Assembly: GCA_016110215.1 (NCBI GenBank)
Contig: JADWQD010000012.1
Location: 992,001-1,056,000, forward strand
Direction: 5' to 3'
Source: Capronia americana
Lineage: Eukaryota; Ascomycota; Eurotiomycetes; Chaetothyriales; Herpotrichiellaceae
DNA: 64,000 nucleotides
Part shown: one piece after another, positions 59,986 to 64,000 of the stretch
How the letters are laid out: each line of letters opens with the position of its first letter
Numbering within the stretch: the first letter of the stretch is position 1
Made by a program: the position numbers and the translations under genes
The notes under the pieces: model-generated
What the model was told of the DNA's origin: nothing
What the model saw: only the letters and a program-made list of their open reading frames with translations
Database searches by the model: none

Positions 59986-61026
59986 TCACAGATTCTGCTT
60001 CAGCCCTGGGGTTGGCTCCCCAATGAGGGTCAGGAATGACTCGTGGACTTGCTCAGTCAGGTCACTTGCTTGCAAACTTCGCTGTTTCGTTGCGAATGCT
60101 CTCCTCGAGCACTCTCTGGTGATTGCGCTTCCACCAAACGCCACAGCCAACAATGTCTCAGCTCGACTCATCTCCTCCCCGATGTCCCATAATTTCTCAT
60201 GGTACACCTCCCGCCATGCAAGCAAAGTCCCCAGCGAACCCGTCAAGGTATCACCTTGACCACCAGCTCGCTTCAACCCACCTTCGAATTCAGACACGGT
60301 CGTGTCGACACCCTGAGAGATGTAGTCGACAGGTCCTTTTTGAATGATGCAAACGCCGCCCAAAATCTTCGAGAGCTCGAGACACGCATTCTCCGGGTCT
60401 CCGCTTGGGTCCATGCCGACGGACTTGGCCAAGCGACCGAACTCGACCACATTCGGTGTGAGGATGCATTCCTTGTGGCCTTTGATGAGATCGGGATCTG
60501 TCTGAACAATAAAGAGAGCATCCGCATCCAGTACCATAGGAATAGGAGGGGAATGCTCTTTCGCAGCCTTTATCACGGCTTTCACTTGTTTTTGAGTAAC
60601 GATATCTCTTCCCAGCCCAGGTCCGATGACCAACACATGCAACCTGGGTAGCATATCCAGAATTGGCTGCGCCAACTCTTCCCCCGTCGGGTCCTGCTCT
60701 TTCTGGGCCTGGGATATTGACACCGTAGACCTGAGGATTGGCGACACCATCAAATTGGGCGAATAAGACTTGATTGTTTGTGCCGCGGACGGCTCGCAGA
60801 AGACGTAGGATAGATCACAGCCCAGTCGCGCTGAGGCCATGGCCGAGAAGTAGGGAGCTCCTGTATAATCTGCACTGCCGCCAATTACTGCGACTCGACC
60901 GAGCTGGCCCTTGTGAAACTTCTCCAACATGGGAGGCACGATTTTGTGGACCTTGCGTAGCATTGCGCGCGCCGCTGCCGACATGTTGGCTTGGGAAGCT
61001 GGACCTTCTGAGTTGGAGGAACTCAT
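59986..61026 (-). CDS. NAXD: ATP-dependent NAD(P)HX dehydratase
   Basis: Single exon, 346 residues. It repairs hydrated NADH and NADPH (S-NAD(P)HX) back to the usable cofactor, using ATP. Family signatures of the YjeF C-terminal/CARKD fold are clear: GRVAVIGGSADYTGAPYFSA near the N-terminus, LHVLVIGPGLGRD, VLDADALFIVQ, LTPNVVEFGRLAKSVG, and the nucleotide-binding AGGQGDTLTGSLGTLLAW (GGxGDxLxG). Length matches the stand-alone eukaryotic enzyme (yeast YKL151C). No N-terminal epimerase domain is fused. A second ATG at residue 15 (MSAAARAML) might give a cytosolic or organellar isoform. Confidence 0.95.
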   Translation of the reverse strand: MSSSNSEGPASQANMSAAARAMLRKVHKIVPPMLEKFHKGQLGRVAVIGGSADYTGAPYFSAMASARLGCDLSYVFCEPSAAQTIKSYSPNLMVSPILRSTVSISQAQKEQDPTGEELAQPILDMLPRLHVLVIGPGLGRDIVTQKQVKAVIKAAKEHSPPIPMVLDADALFIVQTDPDLIKGHKECILTPNVVEFGRLAKSVGMDPSGDPENACLELSKILGGVCIIQKGPVDYISQGVDTTVSEFEGGLKRAGGQGDTLTGSLGTLLAWREVYHEKLWDIGEEMSRAETLLAVAFGGSAITRECSRRAFATKQRSLQASDLTEQVHESFLTLIGEPTPGLKQNL

Positions 61027-62153
61027 TTGTAACGAGAACAGGTGGTCGTGAAGAATGGGAAGGAGGAAGCAAATGTCACTACTGCTCCAAGATAAGCGAG
61101 ACAGGTATAATCGACCCTTTCGGATCTGTGCAAGTGGGCTTCACTGCTGTGATTGTCCTTGACACCCAGCCGTTGACGAGTGATGTCAGAAGGGAGCCAC
61201 TGCGTCACCATCGATTGAGGGCGGATGGATCGTCCGTGGTGGCAGCCCGTCCCAGAGCAATTGGCTCTACAACAAATCGTCAAGCTCTGGCATTGCTACG
61301 AGTCCCGGGTGCCGTGCACGGCATTACGATGTAGAAGAAGAGAAAGTTGATAACATTTTGAACATTTAGATATCAACATTATTTGCTGAATTCGCTCTTC
61401 TTGATTAGTCTAGGCAAGCAACTCTGCGTCCTGATTGGTTGAGATTTTAGCGCAAGGCTGCGCTTCTTTACTTCCCTTTCCTTGCGAGCAACACAATACC
61501 TAGACCGACAGACAACTCGGCTCCTTTTCATTGAATGGTCCGTCGAGATGTAGTGGGGTGGAGGGTGACTGAGGCAGTGCCTGCCGCCGTCCCAGACCTA
61601 CCCAATGACTAGGAATTCTCGTCCCAGTTGAATAGATGGTCTTCCAAGGAGTCAAGGGCCAGAGGGCGGAATCCTCGTTGCATTGGTATGTACCAGCAGT
61701 GTATCATGTGCGCCACTTCACAAATTGCAAGGGCTCAGTTGTTAACATGCCAAATTATTGATATAGTAAGGCGGTCCTGGGCGGTCCTGGGCGGTTCCGA
61801 AACGTACGGAACATAGTCCAAGCCCGGCCACCACTTTCCGCACCTTGTGGCGCAGCCTTGTCATGACCCCATGGGGTCTCCAGACCAGCGGGGAAAGTCG
61901 ACACCGTGCCTCCCTCTCCAAGCTCATGTTCTCGATGCTTTCGTGCTCCATTATCGAGCTCTCTATTATTAAGCTGGAAACAACGCTTGAAGTTTGATCG
62001 CGAAAGTGCGGAAAAGCGGTGCGCAGAGCTGTTCATTGAAAATGGATCTTACTCAAGACCAACGCTCCCTGATTGCAGAACCGACCACGATTCCCCACCG
62101 TTGACACTCTTAAGACTTTTCCTCTCGTGACTTCTTTAACGACTACAGAAATC
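61027..62153. promoter_or_regulatory. Divergent region between NAD(P)HX dehydratase and P450
   Basis: 1.1 kb with no supported gene. It contains a small tandem repeat, GCGGTCCTGG at 61771-61780 and 61781-61790, then GCGGTTCCGA at 61791-61800. Promoters of both neighbours should lie here. Confidence 0.4.
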
Positions 62154-64000
62154 ATGTCTGGGTCGGCACTATCTGAAAATAGTTCTGCAAAGTTCATCAT
62201 GCAGACTCTCTGGTCAATCCCCTTTGCTTGGAAACTGACATTGCCAATATTGTCGGTTTTCTTCTATGTATGTTCCCGCCAAGGCAGTTCAGCCCCGGTT
62301 GACTGTGTCTTTGCTAATGAGGCATCGGGTTAAGATTTTGGCACTGATTGTGTACCGACTTTATCTCCACCCGCTTGCAAAATACCCTGGACCCTTGCTA
62401 GCCAGAATCACCAACTGGTATGCCGTGTACCACGCGTACAAAGGGGACAGACATCTGGATATGTACTATTCACATCAAAGATATGGTGAGCGGGCCTGGG
62501 GGAGTTTTCGACGGAGATCTTCTCCTTATCAAGTTGACTTTTTGCTAGGCAAATTTGTGCGGCTCGCTCCCAATCTAGTCACAGTCAATGATGCAGGTGC
62601 CATAAAGGGTAAGGGCGTCAGGATGGAGCATTGAGTTGCATTCTCACAAGGGCGAGTGCCGACTGACAATGTCATAGAAATCTATGGGGTCAATCAGAAC
62701 GTCAGAAAGTCCGTCTTCTACCAACCGGCCATCGAGCATTCAGGGATTGAAAGCACATTCAATGCTCGTGATCGACAGCTCCATGCCAGGAAACGACGTA
62801 TTCTGGCCCCGGCCTTCACTGAACCCGCGTTAGCAACTATGGAGGACTACATGCAATTCCACATTGGCCGAATGTTCCATGCAGCCTCTGGAGAAGAAAC
62901 TTTTCAGAGCGAGGCGCAATGTTGGACCGCCGACATGGGCAAATGGGGCAACTATTTGACGTTCGACGTCATGGCAGATCTAGTATTTGGTAAAGATTTC
63001 GGTATGCTTGCCGGGGACGAAAGTCGAGAACTCCCTGAGATCATCGACGGGGCTGTGCACCGTGAACTGATTGTATGGAGCACCCTGTACCCCTTACCGG
63101 AGCCGGGTTCTACACGAGACTTCGGACTAACCCGCACCGCCATAGGCCGGCTCAAGCCCTTTCGTCAATAGATGGGGGTTGGACAAGATCCTCTTTCCCG
63201 ACATCGTCAAACGAGGTTCACAACTGATCAAATACGCAAAGCAACAGGCCGAACTCAGGCTCAGAGCCGATCAAACTCGAAAGGACTTCTTTTGGTATCT
63301 GAGCAACGCCAAAGAGAAGGACGGCCGTCCATCTTATTCCGATCCGCGAGAGATCTTCTCGGAGGCAAGGACATTGATTATTGGAGGTACGACATAACAT
63401 GATGCCACAAGCCTCCCGAAGCTCAAAGTGGGTGACTGTGACAATCACGAATAGACACGCTGACTTGCCTCTCCCCTGGGGGCGGAAATAGGTTCGGATA
63501 CCACCGCGACCCAGCTTGCGGCGAATTTTTTCTACATTACCCAAAATCCCAAGACGCTGGCAAAGCTGACCGCCGAGGTGCGATCCACCTTCCCCAATGC
63601 TGATGCCATCCGACTAGGACCCGCACTGGACTCGTGTCGATACCTACACGCCGTAGTCAACGAGACTCTCCGCATTAGCCCCAGCCTTCCAGGGATCCTG
63701 CCGCGCGAAGTCCTTCCTGGCGGCCTCAGCGTCTGCGGCGAACGATTTCCTCAAGGTGTCGATCTAGCCGTCCCCATTTATACTCTCCATCACAACGCCA
63801 CGATCTATCCTTGGCCTCACAAGCACATCCCCGAGCGCTGGTTGCCCGATCAGACGAGCGAGGAAGCAGTCAAGCGATGCCACGAGGCGCTGACTCCATT
63901 CTCTTACGGCAGCAGAATGTGCATCGGGTGGCGGCTGGCGCTGATGGAGCTGCGGCTCACTATTGCCCGTGCCGTCTGGATGTTCGAGCTGGAATACCTG
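62154..64000 (+). CDS. Cytochrome P450 monooxygenase, 3' end beyond window
   Basis: Six exons so far (62154-62267, 62335-62485, 62549-62608, 62678-63086, 63172-63386, 63492 to the edge), 486 residues read. The N-terminus has a membrane anchor split by intron 1 (FAWKLTLPILSVFFY, then ILALIVYRLYLHPLAKYPGP with the proline hinge). P450 motifs: NARDRQLHARKRRILAPAF (C-helix WxxxR-equivalent region), I-helix GGSDTTATQ (spanning intron 5), K-helix ExxR in NETLRIS, PERW, and the heme loop FSYGSRMCIGWRLALMELR with axial C460. All key motifs are intact. It resembles fungal microsomal P450s of the benzoate-hydroxylase or isotrichodermin-hydroxylase type, but the substrate cannot be assigned. Exon 4's donor is inferred to reach WGLDKILFP in frame. 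Confidence 0.88.

Noticed and set aside
61771..61800. Tandem GCGGTCCTGG repeat as a regulatory array
   Set aside because: Only two exact units; too short to support a function.

Overview
The window is nuclear DNA of a filamentous ascomycete (Pezizomycotina). Genes are short-spaced and lie on both strands. Introns are about 45-105 bp with GT...AG ends and CTAAC/CTGAC-like branch sites. The gene content is typically fungal: NACHT and HET-domain proteins, a DUF3533/SNG1 membrane protein, fungal complex I subunit 17.8, and C2H2 and P450 families. The class is not resolved from sequence alone. All intron joins were worked out by hand from splice motifs and reading frame.

Layout. 0.4-7.4 kb: gentisate 1,2-dioxygenase-like cupin, SPT2, ribosomal proteins P2 and S15/uS19, and a membrane-anchored helical-repeat protein. 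8-15.2 kb: a NACHT NTPase (NLR-like, minus strand) and an AAA ATPase (plus strand) transcribed divergently. 15.3-23.1 kb: GPATCH11-like splicing-type protein, an intron-containing tRNA-Ile(UAU), SNG1-like transporter with an in-frame minisatellite, and NOP14. 23.5-28.9 kb: an accessory stretch with an unresolved hypothetical gene, a polytopic membrane protein, an RBR-type ubiquitin ligase and, convergent with it, a tandem ubiquitin-like protein ending in an exposed Gly-Gly. 29.8-38.7 kb: coiled-coil membrane protein, short-chain reductase, metzincin protease, SEC66, a PPR protein and a small conserved protein. 39-44 kb: HET-domain protein divergent from ORC3. 44.6-53.5 kb: two large C2H2 zinc-finger proteins. 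55.7-61.0 kb: coiled-coil scaffold-like protein, complex I 17.8 kDa subunit, NAD(P)HX dehydratase. 62.1 kb to the end: a cytochrome P450 running off the edge.

Most genes are housekeeping (translation, ribosome biogenesis, replication, ER translocation, mitochondrial function). The accessory genes are the NACHT/AAA pair, the HET gene and the RBR plus ubiquitin-like pair. The last is the most interesting: splicing places a ubiquitin-type beta-grasp fold with the equivalents of I44, K48, K63, R72 and a terminal RGG followed by a three-residue tail directly beside an E3 ligase. This suggests a dedicated conjugation module made of a modifier and its ligase. That coupling is inference; the domains and the GG tail are seen in the sequence.
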